Shown here: positions 24,555-34,668 of the stretch, piece by piece
Layout: each line of letters begins with the position of its first letter
How positions within the stretch are numbered: the first letter of the stretch is position 1
From: Arthrobacter sp. 135MFCol5.1
Lineage (GTDB): Bacteria > Actinomycetota > Actinomycetes > Actinomycetales > Micrococcaceae
DNA: 64,000 nt
Direction: 5' to 3'
Assembly (NCBI RefSeq): GCF_000374865.1
Contig: NZ_KB895453.1
Span: 310,001-374,000 of the forward strand
Translations under genes and position numbers: made by a program
The notes under the pieces: generated by a model
What the model saw: only the letters and a program-made list of their open reading frames with translations
Databases searched by the model: none
What the model was told of the DNA's origin: nothing

Positions 24555-25952
24555 ATGAACAACCCACCTACCTTTGCCGCGCCCAAAACCGGGTCCCTGG
24601 AACTGTCCACCACTACCGCGGACCTCACCGCCCCGGTGATCTCCCGCTCCGACGTCCTGGTGGTAGGCGGTGGTCCCGCCGGCGTCGCCGCCGCCGTCAC
24701 CGCGGCCCGCTCCGGGGCCAAGGTCACCCTCCTGGAGCGCTACTCCTCACTGGGCGGCCTCGCCTCCGGCGGCATGGTGCTGGTGCTGGACGACATGATC
24801 AACGGCCAGGACATCACGGTCACCGGGATCGTCTCCGAGTACGTGGAGCGGCTCCAGAAACTGGGCCTGGCCATCGTCCCGCCGGCCGAAGACCGCCGCA
24901 CCTCAGAGGAACTCTGGAACAAGTGGGGCCGCTACGGCACCTTCGACTTCCACTCCCACACCACCCCCAAGCCCATCTGCTATGCCGCCGCATTCGACCC
25001 TGACGGCTGGAAGCGCGTCTCCAACGACCTGGTCCGCGAAGCCGGTGTGGACCTGCGGCTTCACTCCTGGTTCTCCCGCCCCATCGTGGACAACGGCGTG
25101 ATCAAGGGCGTGGTCTGCGAAACCAAGCTTGGCCCGCAGGCCTTCACGGCGGACGTGGTCATCGACACCACCGGAGACATCGACGTCGCCTCCCGCGCCG
25201 GCGCCGCCTACGCCAAGGACAACTACCTCACCACCCTGGTGTTCCGGCTGGGCAACGTGGACACCGCGGCCGCGGAGGCCTTCGAACAGGCCAACCCCAA
25301 GGAAGCCCGCGCCATCAACCGCAAGATCAAGCGCCTCCTCGGCGGCGCCTGGGAACTGTGGTGGCTCAAGACCCCCATCGAAGGCGTGGTCTGGTGCAAC
25401 GCCCCGCACATGACCGGCTACGACGGCGTGGACCCGGCGGACATGACCGCCGCCGAATTCGCCGCCCGCGACAAGATCTCCGAAGCCGTGGACTACGTCC
25501 GTGCCAACCTCCCCGGATTCGAAAAGTGCTACATGCTGGACGTCGCCTCCCAGATGGGCGTCCGCCAGACCCGCCTGCTGCAAGGCGAATACGTCATGAC
25601 CAAGGAGGACGTCACCTCCCGCCGGCATTTCCAGGACAGCGTGGCCCGCGGCCGGGACTACTACTACCCGTACCGCTCGCTGCTGCCCAAGGAAGTGGAC
25701 CAGCTGCTGGTGGCCGGCCGCCACTACTCCGCCACCCCCGAGGCGCAGAAGATGTCGCGCGAAATTCCGCCGTGCATGGCCATGGGCCAGGCCGTCGGCG
25801 TCGCAGCAGCGCTCGCCGTCCAGTCCGGCATGCTGGTCCGCGACGTCGCGGCAGCCGACATCCAGCAGGGCATGCGCCGGCACGGCGCGGACCCCGGCGA
25901 CGTCCCGTCGTCGAACGCCACCATCGATGCCGACGCGGCGGTGCCGGCATGA
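24555..25952 (+). CDS. FAD-dependent oxidoreductase (FAD_oxidored type)
   Basis: 465 aa. Rossmann FAD-binding start DVLVVGGGPAGVAAAVTAAR (residues ~36-55) with LLERYSSLGGLASGGMV, and a second dinucleotide-site strand VVIDTTGDIDVASRAGA. The C-terminus has the typical LLVAGRHYSATPEAQ and EIPPCMAMGQAVGVAAALAV FAD-capping segments. This family oxidises or reduces substrates such as unsaturated acids; the substrate here is not known. Coupled by ATGA overlap to the CoA-transferase gene. Confidence 0.85.
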   Translation: MNNPPTFAAPKTGSLELSTTTADLTAPVISRSDVLVVGGGPAGVAAAVTAARSGAKVTLLERYSSLGGLASGGMVLVLDDMINGQDITVTGIVSEYVERLQKLGLAIVPPAEDRRTSEELWNKWGRYGTFDFHSHTTPKPICYAAAFDPDGWKRVSNDLVREAGVDLRLHSWFSRPIVDNGVIKGVVCETKLGPQAFTADVVIDTTGDIDVASRAGAAYAKDNYLTTLVFRLGNVDTAAAEAFEQANPKEARAINRKIKRLLGGAWELWWLKTPIEGVVWCNAPHMTGYDGVDPADMTAAEFAARDKISEAVDYVRANLPGFEKCYMLDVASQMGVRQTRLLQGEYVMTKEDVTSRRHFQDSVARGRDYYYPYRSLLPKEVDQLLVAGRHYSATPEAQKMSREIPPCMAMGQAVGVAAALAVQSGMLVRDVAAADIQQGMRRHGADPGDVPSSNATIDADAAVPA

Positions 25953-27208
25953 GCATGGCAACGGCTCAACGCCCGACGACGGCACCCGCCGCTGCCTCGC
26001 CCCTCACCGGGGGCGCGCGGCCGGCCACCCCGCTTCCGCTGGACGGCATCAAGATCGTGGACTTCACCCAGGTGTTCATGGGCCCCTCCTGCACCCAGTT
26101 GCTGGGCGACTACGGCGCCGACATCATCAAGGTGGAACGCCCCGGCGCCGGTGACATCTCCCGCAACTCGTTCCCGGACAAGGACGGCCAGGACAACCCG
26201 ATCTTCCTGTCCATCAACCGGAACAAGCGGAGCGTCTCCATCGACACCCGCACCGAGGAGGGCCGCAATGTCCTGCACGCCATCATGGCGGACGCGGACG
26301 TGGTGGTCAGCAACTTCCGCTCCGGGGTCATGGAACGGATGGGCTTCGGCTACGAGGAGCTCAAGGCGGACAACCCCGGCATCATCTGGGCCTCCGGAAC
26401 CGGGTTCGGCCCCGTAGGACCGTATTCGCACAAGGGCGGCCAGGACGCGATCGCGCAGGCGTACTCCGGCGTGATGTGGCGGCGGGAATCGGAGGACCAG
26501 AAACCGGCCATCTACCCCACCACCCTGTGCGACTACATCACCGGCATGCACTTGATGCAGGGCATCCTGCTGGCGCTGCGGACCCGGGAAACCACCGGAA
26601 CCGGGCAAAAAGTGGAGGTGACCATGTACGACTCCATGCTGCACCTGCAGATGCAGGAGGCGTGCATGCAGCTCAACCGCGGTTACGAGGTCAACTGGGG
26701 CGCCATGCCCCTGAGCGGCGTCTTTGAAACCACCGACGGCGCCGTGTGCATGGTGGGCGGCTTCACCCCGGACCCGCTGGCACGGATCTCCGATGCCCTG
26801 GGCCTGGACGAGGACCTCACTGAACGCCCTGGATTCGCAACGCTGGAACAGCAGTTCAAGAACAAGCCCGCGCTGCAGGCGATCTTCCGCGAACACTTCG
26901 CCGCCAACACCACCGAGTACTGGACCGGCAAGCTGGAGGAACAGGGGCTGCTCAACGCTCCCGTCCACACCCTGGAACAGGCGCTCGCCGACGCCCAGAC
27001 CGAGGCCAACGGGATGATCGTGGAGGCCGAACACCCTGGGGTGGGGACGGTGAAGATGCTGAACGCTCCCATCCGGCTCTCCGCCACCCCGCCGAGCGTC
27101 CGCCGGGCGGCGCCCCGCCTGGGCGAACACAATGTGGAAGTGCTGCTGGAGAACGGCTTCGACGAAGCCACCATCAAGCGGCTGCAGGAACTCGGGGTGC
27201 TCCGGTGA
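25949..27208 (+). CDS. CaiB/BaiF-family (class III) CoA-transferase
   Basis: 419 aa. Family hallmarks: LDGIKIVDFTQVFMGPSCTQ, LLGDYGADIIKVERPGAGD, NRNKRSVSIDTRTEEGR, the catalytic-Asp segment GGQDAIAQAYSGVM, and GTGQKVEVTMYDSML. It moves CoA between a donor thioester and a carboxylic acid, so it probably activates the pathway substrate or an intermediate. Overlaps the genes on both sides by four bases, showing strict co-translation with the oxidoreductase and hydratase. Confidence 0.9.
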   Translation: MSMATAQRPTTAPAAASPLTGGARPATPLPLDGIKIVDFTQVFMGPSCTQLLGDYGADIIKVERPGAGDISRNSFPDKDGQDNPIFLSINRNKRSVSIDTRTEEGRNVLHAIMADADVVVSNFRSGVMERMGFGYEELKADNPGIIWASGTGFGPVGPYSHKGGQDAIAQAYSGVMWRRESEDQKPAIYPTTLCDYITGMHLMQGILLALRTRETTGTGQKVEVTMYDSMLHLQMQEACMQLNRGYEVNWGAMPLSGVFETTDGAVCMVGGFTPDPLARISDALGLDEDLTERPGFATLEQQFKNKPALQAIFREHFAANTTEYWTGKLEEQGLLNAPVHTLEQALADAQTEANGMIVEAEHPGVGTVKMLNAPIRLSATPPSVRRAAPRLGEHNVEVLLENGFDEATIKRLQELGVLR

Positions 27209-28038
27209 CGGCGGTTGCAGCGGAGCCGCAGGCACCGGCGGAGGCCTCCGCCCCGGTTGACCAGGTCACCCTGGCCATCGAGGACCAGGTGGCCACCGTG
27301 GTGATCGACCGGCAGCACGTCCTCAACGCCGTGGACGGCACGGCCCAGGCCAGGCTCAACGCCATCTGGGAGCAGCTTGAGGCCGATCCGGACGTCCGCG
27401 CAGTGGTCATCACCGGCGCCGGCCCCCGGGCGTTCTGCGTGGGTGCGGACATGTCCGCATCCGCCGTGGACAAGACGGGCCTGGAATACTGGGCCGGCCT
27501 GGACCCCAACGGTTTCGGCGGCCTGAGCCTGCGGACCACGCTGGATATCCCCGTGATTGCCAAGGTGAACGGCTACGCACTGGGCGGCGGCATGGAAATT
27601 GTCCTGGGCGCGGACATCGTGGTGGCAGCGGACAGCGCAAAGTTCGGCTTGACGGAGCCGCGAGTCGGGCGGTTGGCGCTCGACGGCGGCATCCACCAGC
27701 TGGTCCGCCGCGTTCCCTACACCCAGGCGATGGGCCTGCTGCTCACCGGCCGGAAGGCTGACGCGGCAGAAATGCAGGCCATGGGCCTGGTCAACGAGGT
27801 GGTCCCGGCGGACGAGCTCGACGCCGCCGTGCAGCGCTGGGTGGACCAGGTCCTGGCCTGCGCTCCCACCTCGGTCCGGGCCGTGAAGCAGATGGTCACG
27901 CAGACCGGGCACCTCACCGCCAAGGAAGCCCGCGGCCTGCGGCTGCCGGCCCTGATGGCAGCCCTGGACAGCGAAGACTCCGCCGAAGGCGTCCGCGCCT
28001 TCCAGGAAAAGCGGAAACCGGCGTGGCCCGGCAGATAG
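27205..28038 (+). CDS. Enoyl-CoA hydratase/isomerase family protein
   Basis: 277 aa crotonase fold starting GTG 27205. Oxyanion-hole segments GPRAFCVGADMSAS and NGYALGGGMEIVLGADIVVA are intact; the catalytic-Glu region reads FGLTEPRVGRLALDGGIHQL, with Glu in LTEPRVG. The C-terminal AFQEKRKPAWPGR is typical. It likely hydrates or isomerises the CoA ester made by the preceding CoA-transferase. About 40 bases separate it from the lyase gene. Confidence 0.88.
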   Translation: MTAVAAEPQAPAEASAPVDQVTLAIEDQVATVVIDRQHVLNAVDGTAQARLNAIWEQLEADPDVRAVVITGAGPRAFCVGADMSASAVDKTGLEYWAGLDPNGFGGLSLRTTLDIPVIAKVNGYALGGGMEIVLGADIVVAADSAKFGLTEPRVGRLALDGGIHQLVRRVPYTQAMGLLLTGRKADAAEMQAMGLVNEVVPADELDAAVQRWVDQVLACAPTSVRAVKQMVTQTGHLTAKEARGLRLPALMAALDSEDSAEGVRAFQEKRKPAWPGR

Positions 28039-28078
28039 GGAAAGCCGTCAGATGAACAACAAACCAAGGGAGAACCCG

Positions 28079-29005
28079 ATGCGGGAGTCATTGACGCCGG
28101 GCGTGTGGGGCGTCGTTGCCACACCGTTCCAGGGCAGCACGCTGGACCTGGACCTGGACAGCCTCTCGGACCTCGTGGAACGCTACGAAACCATCGGCGC
28201 CACGGGCCTGACCGTCCTGGGCGTCTTCGGGGAGGCCGCCGCGCTGACCCCGGAGGAACGCCGCCAGGTCCTCGAAATCGCCGTCGAATGCACGGAACTG
28301 CCCCTGGTGGTGGGCGTAACAGCGTTGGCCACCAGGCCGGCCATCGAGGAAATCCGCGCCGCCCAGGAGATAGCCGGGCAGCGGCTGGCCGCTGTGATGG
28401 TGCAGGCCAACTCGGCGAAGCCCGAGGTGGTCAGCGCCCACCTGGACGCCATCCACCGCGCCACCGGAGCCAAGGTGGTGCTGCAGGATTATCCGCTGGC
28501 CAGCGGCGTCGCCATCTCCACCGCCGCCCTGGTTGATGTGGTCGCGGCAAGCCCCTGCGTCATCGCCATCAAGGCTGAGGCGCCGCCCACCAGTGTGGCC
28601 ATCGCCGAGCTCCACGCCGGTACCGGGGTTTCGGTATTCGGCGGACTCGGCGGCCAGGGGCTGCTGGACGAGCTCCTGGCAGGCGCCGCCGGTGCCATGA
28701 CCGGGTTCTCCTACCCCGAGGCCTTGATTGCCTGCGTCCGCGCCTGGCGGGAGCAGGGGTATGCGGCGGCCGCCGGGCAACTGGTGCCCTACCTGCCGCT
28801 GATCAACTTCGAGCAGCAGGCCAAGGTGGCCCTGGCCATCCGCAAGGAATGCCTGCGCGAGCGGGGCTGGATCAAGGACCCGGGCGTCCGTGCCCCGGCG
28901 GCCGGCTTTCCCGAGAACCTGCGGCATGCCATGGAGGTCCATCTCCGCGAAGCCGCCATGGCCCTGGACTTGAACCGGGCGCTCGCCCCGGCGGGGAGGA
29001 ACTGA
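28079..29005 (+). CDS. Dihydrodipicolinate synthase-family lyase/aldolase
   Basis: 308 aa TIM barrel. The Schiff-base Lys is in CVIAIKAEAPPT and the conserved Tyr in VVLQDYPLASGV; the pyruvate-carboxylate loop reads GVFGEAAALT rather than GTTGES, so this is a divergent pyruvate-type aldolase or dehydratase, not lysine-biosynthetic DapA. Relatives act on keto-sugar acids, hydroxyproline intermediates or aromatic side chains. ATG 28079 has AAGGGAG six bases upstream; ATG 28052 is an in-frame alternative. Stop overlaps the SDR start (TGATG). Confidence 0.85.
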   Translation: MRESLTPGVWGVVATPFQGSTLDLDLDSLSDLVERYETIGATGLTVLGVFGEAAALTPEERRQVLEIAVECTELPLVVGVTALATRPAIEEIRAAQEIAGQRLAAVMVQANSAKPEVVSAHLDAIHRATGAKVVLQDYPLASGVAISTAALVDVVAASPCVIAIKAEAPPTSVAIAELHAGTGVSVFGGLGGQGLLDELLAGAAGAMTGFSYPEALIACVRAWREQGYAAAAGQLVPYLPLINFEQQAKVALAIRKECLRERGWIKDPGVRAPAAGFPENLRHAMEVHLREAAMALDLNRALAPAGRN

Positions 29006-29805
29006 TGGAGCTGGGAATTGCCGGCAAGACGGCGCTGGTGGCCGCCTCCACGGGGGGACTGGGACTCGCCGTGGCCCGCGCCCTCGCCGCGGAAGGCGCC
29101 AAGGTGGCCATCGTGGGCCGCCGCGGCGTCCGTGCCAAGGAGATCGTGGACGAGCTGCAGGAGGCGTTCGGCGGCCTGCCGGGCTTTGCGGCCATCGCCG
29201 TCGAGGCTGACCTCACCGGTGCCGAGGGTGTTGACGCCGCGGTGACGCAGGCCGAGGCCGGCCTGGGGCCGATCGACATCCTGGTCCTGAACGGCCCCGG
29301 CCCCCGGCCCGGAGCCGCCGCAACACTGGGCAGCGAGGACATCGCCGCGGCGTTCGACCTCCTGGTCAAGCCGCACCATGCCCTGGTCTCCCGCACCCTC
29401 CCGGCCATGCGGGAACGGCGGTGGGGGCGGATCCTTGCCATTGGCTCCAGCGGTGTCGCAGCACCGCTGCCCAACCTGGCCGTCTCCAATACCGGCCGCG
29501 CAGCCCTTGCCGGCTACCTCAAAACGCTCGCCGCCGAGGTAGCCCTGGACGGGGTCACCGTGAACCTGCTCCTGCCCGGCAGGATCGCCACGGACCGCGT
29601 CACCGAACTGGACCAGGCAGCGGCAAAGCGCCGCGGCACCACGCTGGAGGACATCCGGCTGGAATCCCGCAAAACCATCCCCGCCCGCCGTTACGGCGAG
29701 CCCGCCGAATTCGGTGCGGCCGCCGCCTTCCTCTGCAGCGCCCCGGCGTCGTACATCACCGGTGTGGCGCTGCGGTGCGACGGCGGCCTCATCCGCAGCC
29801 TCTAG
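29005..29805 (+). CDS. SDR-family protein lacking the canonical Tyr-Lys pair
   Basis: 266 aa Rossmann protein. N-terminal cofactor loop TALVAASTGGLGLAVARALA and LVLNGPGPRPG, but the catalytic YxxxK is replaced: the aligned stretch reads NLAVSNTGRAALAGYLKTLA, giving Ser for Tyr and Arg for Lys. A described subgroup of beta-ketoacyl-reductase-like SDRs has this same loss, so it is a family trait rather than decay. The reaction is therefore uncertain; a different acid-base residue or a non-reductase role is possible. Ends with the usual GVALRCDGGLIRSL. Confidence 0.82.
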   Translation: MELGIAGKTALVAASTGGLGLAVARALAAEGAKVAIVGRRGVRAKEIVDELQEAFGGLPGFAAIAVEADLTGAEGVDAAVTQAEAGLGPIDILVLNGPGPRPGAAATLGSEDIAAAFDLLVKPHHALVSRTLPAMRERRWGRILAIGSSGVAAPLPNLAVSNTGRAALAGYLKTLAAEVALDGVTVNLLLPGRIATDRVTELDQAAAKRRGTTLEDIRLESRKTIPARRYGEPAEFGAAAAFLCSAPASYITGVALRCDGGLIRSL

Positions 29806-29827
29806 CCCCAACTTCCAAAGGAATGCC

Positions 29828-31300
<1,473 letters not shown>

Positions 31301-31304
31301 TCCC

Positions 31305-31625
31305 ATGACATACGTGATCGCCCAGCCGTGCGTGGATGTGAAGGACAAAGCGTGCATCCAGGAGTGCCCCGTGGACTGCATCTACGAGGGCGACCGGTCA
31401 CTCTATATCCATCCGTTCGAATGCGTGGACTGCGGTGCGTGCGATCCGGTCTGCCCGGTGGAGGCCATCTACTATGCGGAGGACGTGCCGGACGAATGGG
31501 CAGACTACGTCCGCGCCAACGTGGAGTTCTTCCGTGAACTGGGCTCGCCACAGGGCGCCTCCGCACTGGGAAACTTGCATCGGGACCATCCCGTCGTTGC
31601 TGCCGAGCCCGTCCCGGCACGCTAG
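31305..31625 (+). CDS. fdxA: 7Fe ferredoxin (FdxA type)
   Basis: 106 aa. Cluster ligands are readable: CVDVKDKACIQECPVDCIYE gives the 3Fe-4S/4Fe-4S pattern, and ECVDCGACDPVCP gives CxxCxxCxxxCP. The C-terminal tail extends past the clusters, as in actinobacterial FdxA. It starts four bases after the aldehyde dehydrogenase stop and closes the operon. It could carry electrons for the FAD oxidoreductase; no P450 or Rieske partner is present. Confidence 0.92.
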   Translation: MTYVIAQPCVDVKDKACIQECPVDCIYEGDRSLYIHPFECVDCGACDPVCPVEAIYYAEDVPDEWADYVRANVEFFRELGSPQGASALGNLHRDHPVVAAEPVPAR

Positions 31626-31639
31626 GGACCCAACCCTTT

Positions 31640-31673
31640 CAATGGCCGCCAAGCCTTCGCTTGGCGGCCATTG
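31640..31673 (+). terminator. Strong hairpin terminator ending the catabolic operon
   Basis: A perfect 15-bp stem (CAATGGCCGCCAAGC and complement) with loop CTTC lies 14 bases after the ferredoxin stop. The following T-run is weak, as usual in high-GC actinobacteria. It separates the eight-gene operon from the creatine genes. Confidence 0.8.
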
Positions 31674-31711
31674 CTGCGTTAATGCCCACATTTCGCGCTT
31701 GTTACAACTAT

Positions 31712-31728
31712 GTTGCTCTATATGCAAC
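31712..31728. promoter_or_regulatory. Distal GTTGC-N7-GCAAC operator of the creatine genes
   Basis: A 17-bp inverted repeat with arms GTTGC/GCAAC and AT-rich centre, 144 bp (centre to centre) upstream of a second copy. Likely bound by the IclR-family regulator encoded at 34669-35505. Confidence 0.6.
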
Positions 31729-31814
31729 GCCAGTCAGAACGGATGAAGCGAAGGCGTGATTGCCCGCCGGACGTTCTGCGCTGGTTTTAATCATGAAGCA
31801 GATACAGAAACCTC

Positions 31815-31872
31815 TTGACTGTGTCGCTCGTCACCACCTATTTTGAAACAACCACGTTGCAAGCAATGCAAC
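31815..31872 (+). promoter_or_regulatory. Promoter and proximal GTTGC-N7-GCAAC operator
   Basis: TTGACT (31815-31820) and TATTTT (31839-31844) with an 18-bp spacer form a plausible promoter. GTTGCA-N5-TGCAAC at 31856-31872 falls just after the predicted start site. Together with the upstream copy this suggests repression, possibly by looping. Confidence 0.6.
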
Positions 31873-31895
31873 TCATACTTTCTGATGGTGGTTCC

Positions 31896-33266
31896 ATGAG
31901 TACCAATTCCAACTCCTCCGGAGCAGGAGCCGTTGCCGCTGACGCCAACGGCCCCGCCGTGGCAGGCCAGGGTGCCGGCAGCCCGGTGGCAAGCAAGGAC
32001 GTTCGACGCCGGGTGGTCACGGCCAGTTTCATCGGCAACTTCGTCGAATGGTTCGACTACGCCGTCTACGGCTACCTCGCGGCCGTCATTTCGTCCGTCT
32101 TCTTCCCCGAGGCCGACCGCCAGACTGCGCTGCTGGCCACGTTCGCGGTGTTCGCGATTTCCTTCTTCGTCCGGCCCCTGGGCGGCTTCTTCTGGGGCCA
32201 CATCGGCGACAAGCTGGGCAGGCGCAAGGCACTGTCCCTCTCGATCGTCATCATGTCCGTCTCCACCTTCTGCATCGCCCTCATTCCCGGCTACGGAACC
32301 ATCGGCATGCTGGCCCCGGTCCTGCTCCTGCTGGTGAGGGTCGTCCAGGGCTTCTCGGCAGCGGGCGAATACGCCGGGGCGTCGGCCTTCCTGGTGGAAT
32401 ACGCGCCGGCCAACCGCCGCGGCCTGTACGCTGCGGTCGTGCCCGCCAGCACGGCCGCGGGCCTGCTCCTGGGCTCGCTGATCGCGGCCCTCCTCAGCTC
32501 GGTACTCAGCACCGGGCAGCTGCACGACTGGGGCTGGCGGTTGCCGTTCCTCCTGGCCGCCCCCATGGGGCTGATCGGGCGCTACATCCGCACCAAGCTC
32601 GAGGACACTCCCGCCTTCCGCGCCCTGGCAGAGCAGGAAGAGTCCGCCCCCAAGGCGCCGGCGCTGGACATGTTCCGGACCTACCGGAAGCAGCTGCTCA
32701 TCGCCTGCGGAGCGGTGCTGCTCAACGCCGTCGGCTTCTACGTCATCCTCAGTTACATGCCCACCTACCTGTCCGAGGAACTGGGCTTCGGCCCCACCGA
32801 ATCGTTCCTGGCCACCACCATCGCCCTGGCCAGCTACATCGGCTTCATCTTCCTCACCGGCATGGCCTCGGACCGGTTCGGCCGCAAGCGGATGCTGATC
32901 ACCGCCTCTGTGCTGTTCATGCTCCTCACCGTCCCGGCGTTCATGCTGCTGGATACCGGCAACTTCCTGGTGATCGTCCTGGTCCAGATCCTGCTGGGCG
33001 GCATGCTCACCCTCAACGACGGCACCCTGCCCAGCTTCCTGGCCGAACTGTTCCCCACCAAGGTCCGGTACAGCGGCTTCGCCGTCAGCTTCAACCTGTC
33101 CAACGCGATCTTCGGAGGGACCGCGCCGTTCATGGCCACCCTGCTGATCGGCCTGACCCAGAGCAAGCTGGCCCCCGGCTGGTACCTCGTGGCCGCGTCC
33201 GCCGTGTCCCTCGCCGCAGTCCTGTTCGCCGCCGAAACCTCGCGCAAGCCGCTCAAGCACCTCTGA
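31896..33266 (+). CDS. MHS-family MFS transporter, probable creatine/betaine uptake
   Basis: 456 aa, twelve helices, MHS/ProP-like: IGNFVEWFDYAVYGYLAAVI at helix 1, FFVRPLGGFFWGHIGDKLGR (motif A), and FSAAGEYAGASAFLVEYAP in helix 5. A 35-residue polar N-terminal leader precedes the first helix. ProP-type carriers import betaine-like zwitterions; its place directly before creatinase makes creatine the likely substrate (inference). ATG 31896 follows GGTGG; the longer frame from 31815 overlaps promoter and operator. Confidence 0.85.
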   Translation: MSTNSNSSGAGAVAADANGPAVAGQGAGSPVASKDVRRRVVTASFIGNFVEWFDYAVYGYLAAVISSVFFPEADRQTALLATFAVFAISFFVRPLGGFFWGHIGDKLGRRKALSLSIVIMSVSTFCIALIPGYGTIGMLAPVLLLLVRVVQGFSAAGEYAGASAFLVEYAPANRRGLYAAVVPASTAAGLLLGSLIAALLSSVLSTGQLHDWGWRLPFLLAAPMGLIGRYIRTKLEDTPAFRALAEQEESAPKAPALDMFRTYRKQLLIACGAVLLNAVGFYVILSYMPTYLSEELGFGPTESFLATTIALASYIGFIFLTGMASDRFGRKRMLITASVLFMLLTVPAFMLLDTGNFLVIVLVQILLGGMLTLNDGTLPSFLAELFPTKVRYSGFAVSFNLSNAIFGGTAPFMATLLIGLTQSKLAPGWYLVAASAVSLAAVLFAAETSRKPLKHL

Positions 33267-33350
33267 TCCTGCAGAGGCCCCGGAACTTTCTTCCTTCCTA
33301 CCCACCCATGTGCGGCCAAATACCTGCCCGCAATATCGAAAGGCACACCC

Positions 33351-34607
33351 GTGACCATCACCACCGACAACGCCTCATCCATCGCCGAACTCGAGCGCCT
33401 CAAGGTCCTGCACAACGGCACCAAGGGCAAGCTCACGTTCTCTGACGCAGAGTTCGAGCGCCGCCTCGGCGGCCTGCGCCAGATCATGGCCGCCAAGGAG
33501 CTGGACGCGGTCATCCTCACCAGCTACCACGGCATCAAGTACTACTCCGACTTCCTCTACACCACGTTCGGCCGCAACTACGCCTTGGTTGTCACCGCGG
33601 ACGACTCGGTCACCGTCACCGCAAACATCGACGCCGGCATGCCATGGCGCACCTCCTACGGCGAGAACATCGTCTACACCGACTGGCGACGCGACAACTT
33701 CTACTTCGGCCTCCAGGAGGCACTGCGCCAGCGCGGCGTCAAGGCCACCCGGCTGGGCGTCGAGGACGACTTCCTCCCGGGCCTGACCCGCGAAAAGATC
33801 GCCGCCGCCTTCCCCGGCGCCACGCTCCTGGATGTCTCCCAGGACGCCATGCGCCAGCGCATGATCAAGTCCGCCGAGGAAATCGAGGTCATCAAGCACG
33901 GTGCCCGCATCGGCGACCTCGGCGGCGAGGCCATCCGCAACGCCATCCGCGAAGGCGTCACCGAGTACGAGGTGGCCCTGATCGGCACCGAAGCCATGGT
34001 GCACGAGATCGCCCGGACCTTCCCCGACCGCGAAGTCCGCGACACTTGGGTGTGGTTCCAGTCGGGCATCAACACCGACGGCGCCCACAACTGGGCCACC
34101 ACCCGGAAGCTGCAGCAGGGCGACATCCTCTCCCTGAACTGCTTCCCCATGACCTCCGGCTACTACACGGCCCTGGAGCGCACCCTCTTCCTGGGCCAGC
34201 CGGACGAGCGCTCCCTGGAGCTGTGGAACATCAACGTGGAGGTGCACCGCCGCGGCCTGGAACTCATCAAGCCCGGCGCCGTCTGCAAGGACATCGCCGC
34301 CGAACTCAACGAGATCTACATCAGCCACGGCCTGCTGGCCAACCGCACCTTCGGCTACGGCCACTCCTTCGGCGTCCTCAGCCACTACTACGGCCGGGAG
34401 GCCGGCCTGGAACTGCGCGAGGACATCGACACCGTCCTGGAACCCGGCATGGTGGTCTCCATGGAACCGATGATCACCGTTGCGGACGGCCAGCCGGGTG
34501 CCGGCGGCTACCGCGAGCACGACATCCTGGTCATCGGCGAGGACAACACGGTGGAGAACATCACCAAGTTCCCCTTCGGCCCGGAACACAACATCGTCCA
34601 GGCCTAA
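33351..34607 (+). CDS. Creatinase (creatine amidinohydrolase)
   Basis: 418 aa, close to the family length of about 405-410. M24 pita-bread enzyme: N-terminal creatinase domain, then the catalytic domain with WFQSGINTDGAHNWATT (His246, matching the catalytic His of known creatinase), ILSLNCFPMTSGYYTALERT, and the diagnostic FGYGHSFGVLSHYYGREAGL, VVSMEPMI and GAGGYREHDILVIGE segments. It splits creatine to sarcosine and urea and does not need metal. GTG 33351 with AAAGGC upstream. Lies between a transporter and an IclR regulator. Confidence 0.92.
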   Translation: MTITTDNASSIAELERLKVLHNGTKGKLTFSDAEFERRLGGLRQIMAAKELDAVILTSYHGIKYYSDFLYTTFGRNYALVVTADDSVTVTANIDAGMPWRTSYGENIVYTDWRRDNFYFGLQEALRQRGVKATRLGVEDDFLPGLTREKIAAAFPGATLLDVSQDAMRQRMIKSAEEIEVIKHGARIGDLGGEAIRNAIREGVTEYEVALIGTEAMVHEIARTFPDREVRDTWVWFQSGINTDGAHNWATTRKLQQGDILSLNCFPMTSGYYTALERTLFLGQPDERSLELWNINVEVHRRGLELIKPGAVCKDIAAELNEIYISHGLLANRTFGYGHSFGVLSHYYGREAGLELREDIDTVLEPGMVVSMEPMITVADGQPGAGGYREHDILVIGEDNTVENITKFPFGPEHNIVQA

Positions 34608-34620
34608 CCATCACCACAGC

Positions 34621-34650
34621 GAAGCGGCGCCATACACGTGGCGCCGCTTC
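34621..34650 (+). terminator. Hairpin after the creatinase gene
   Basis: A 12-bp perfect stem (GAAGCGGCGCCA and complement) with loop TACACG, 14 bases past the creatinase stop. It may end or attenuate the transporter-creatinase message before the IclR gene, which begins 18 bases later. No T-run follows. Confidence 0.6.
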
Positions 34651-34668
34651 TGCCGTCCATGAGGAAAG

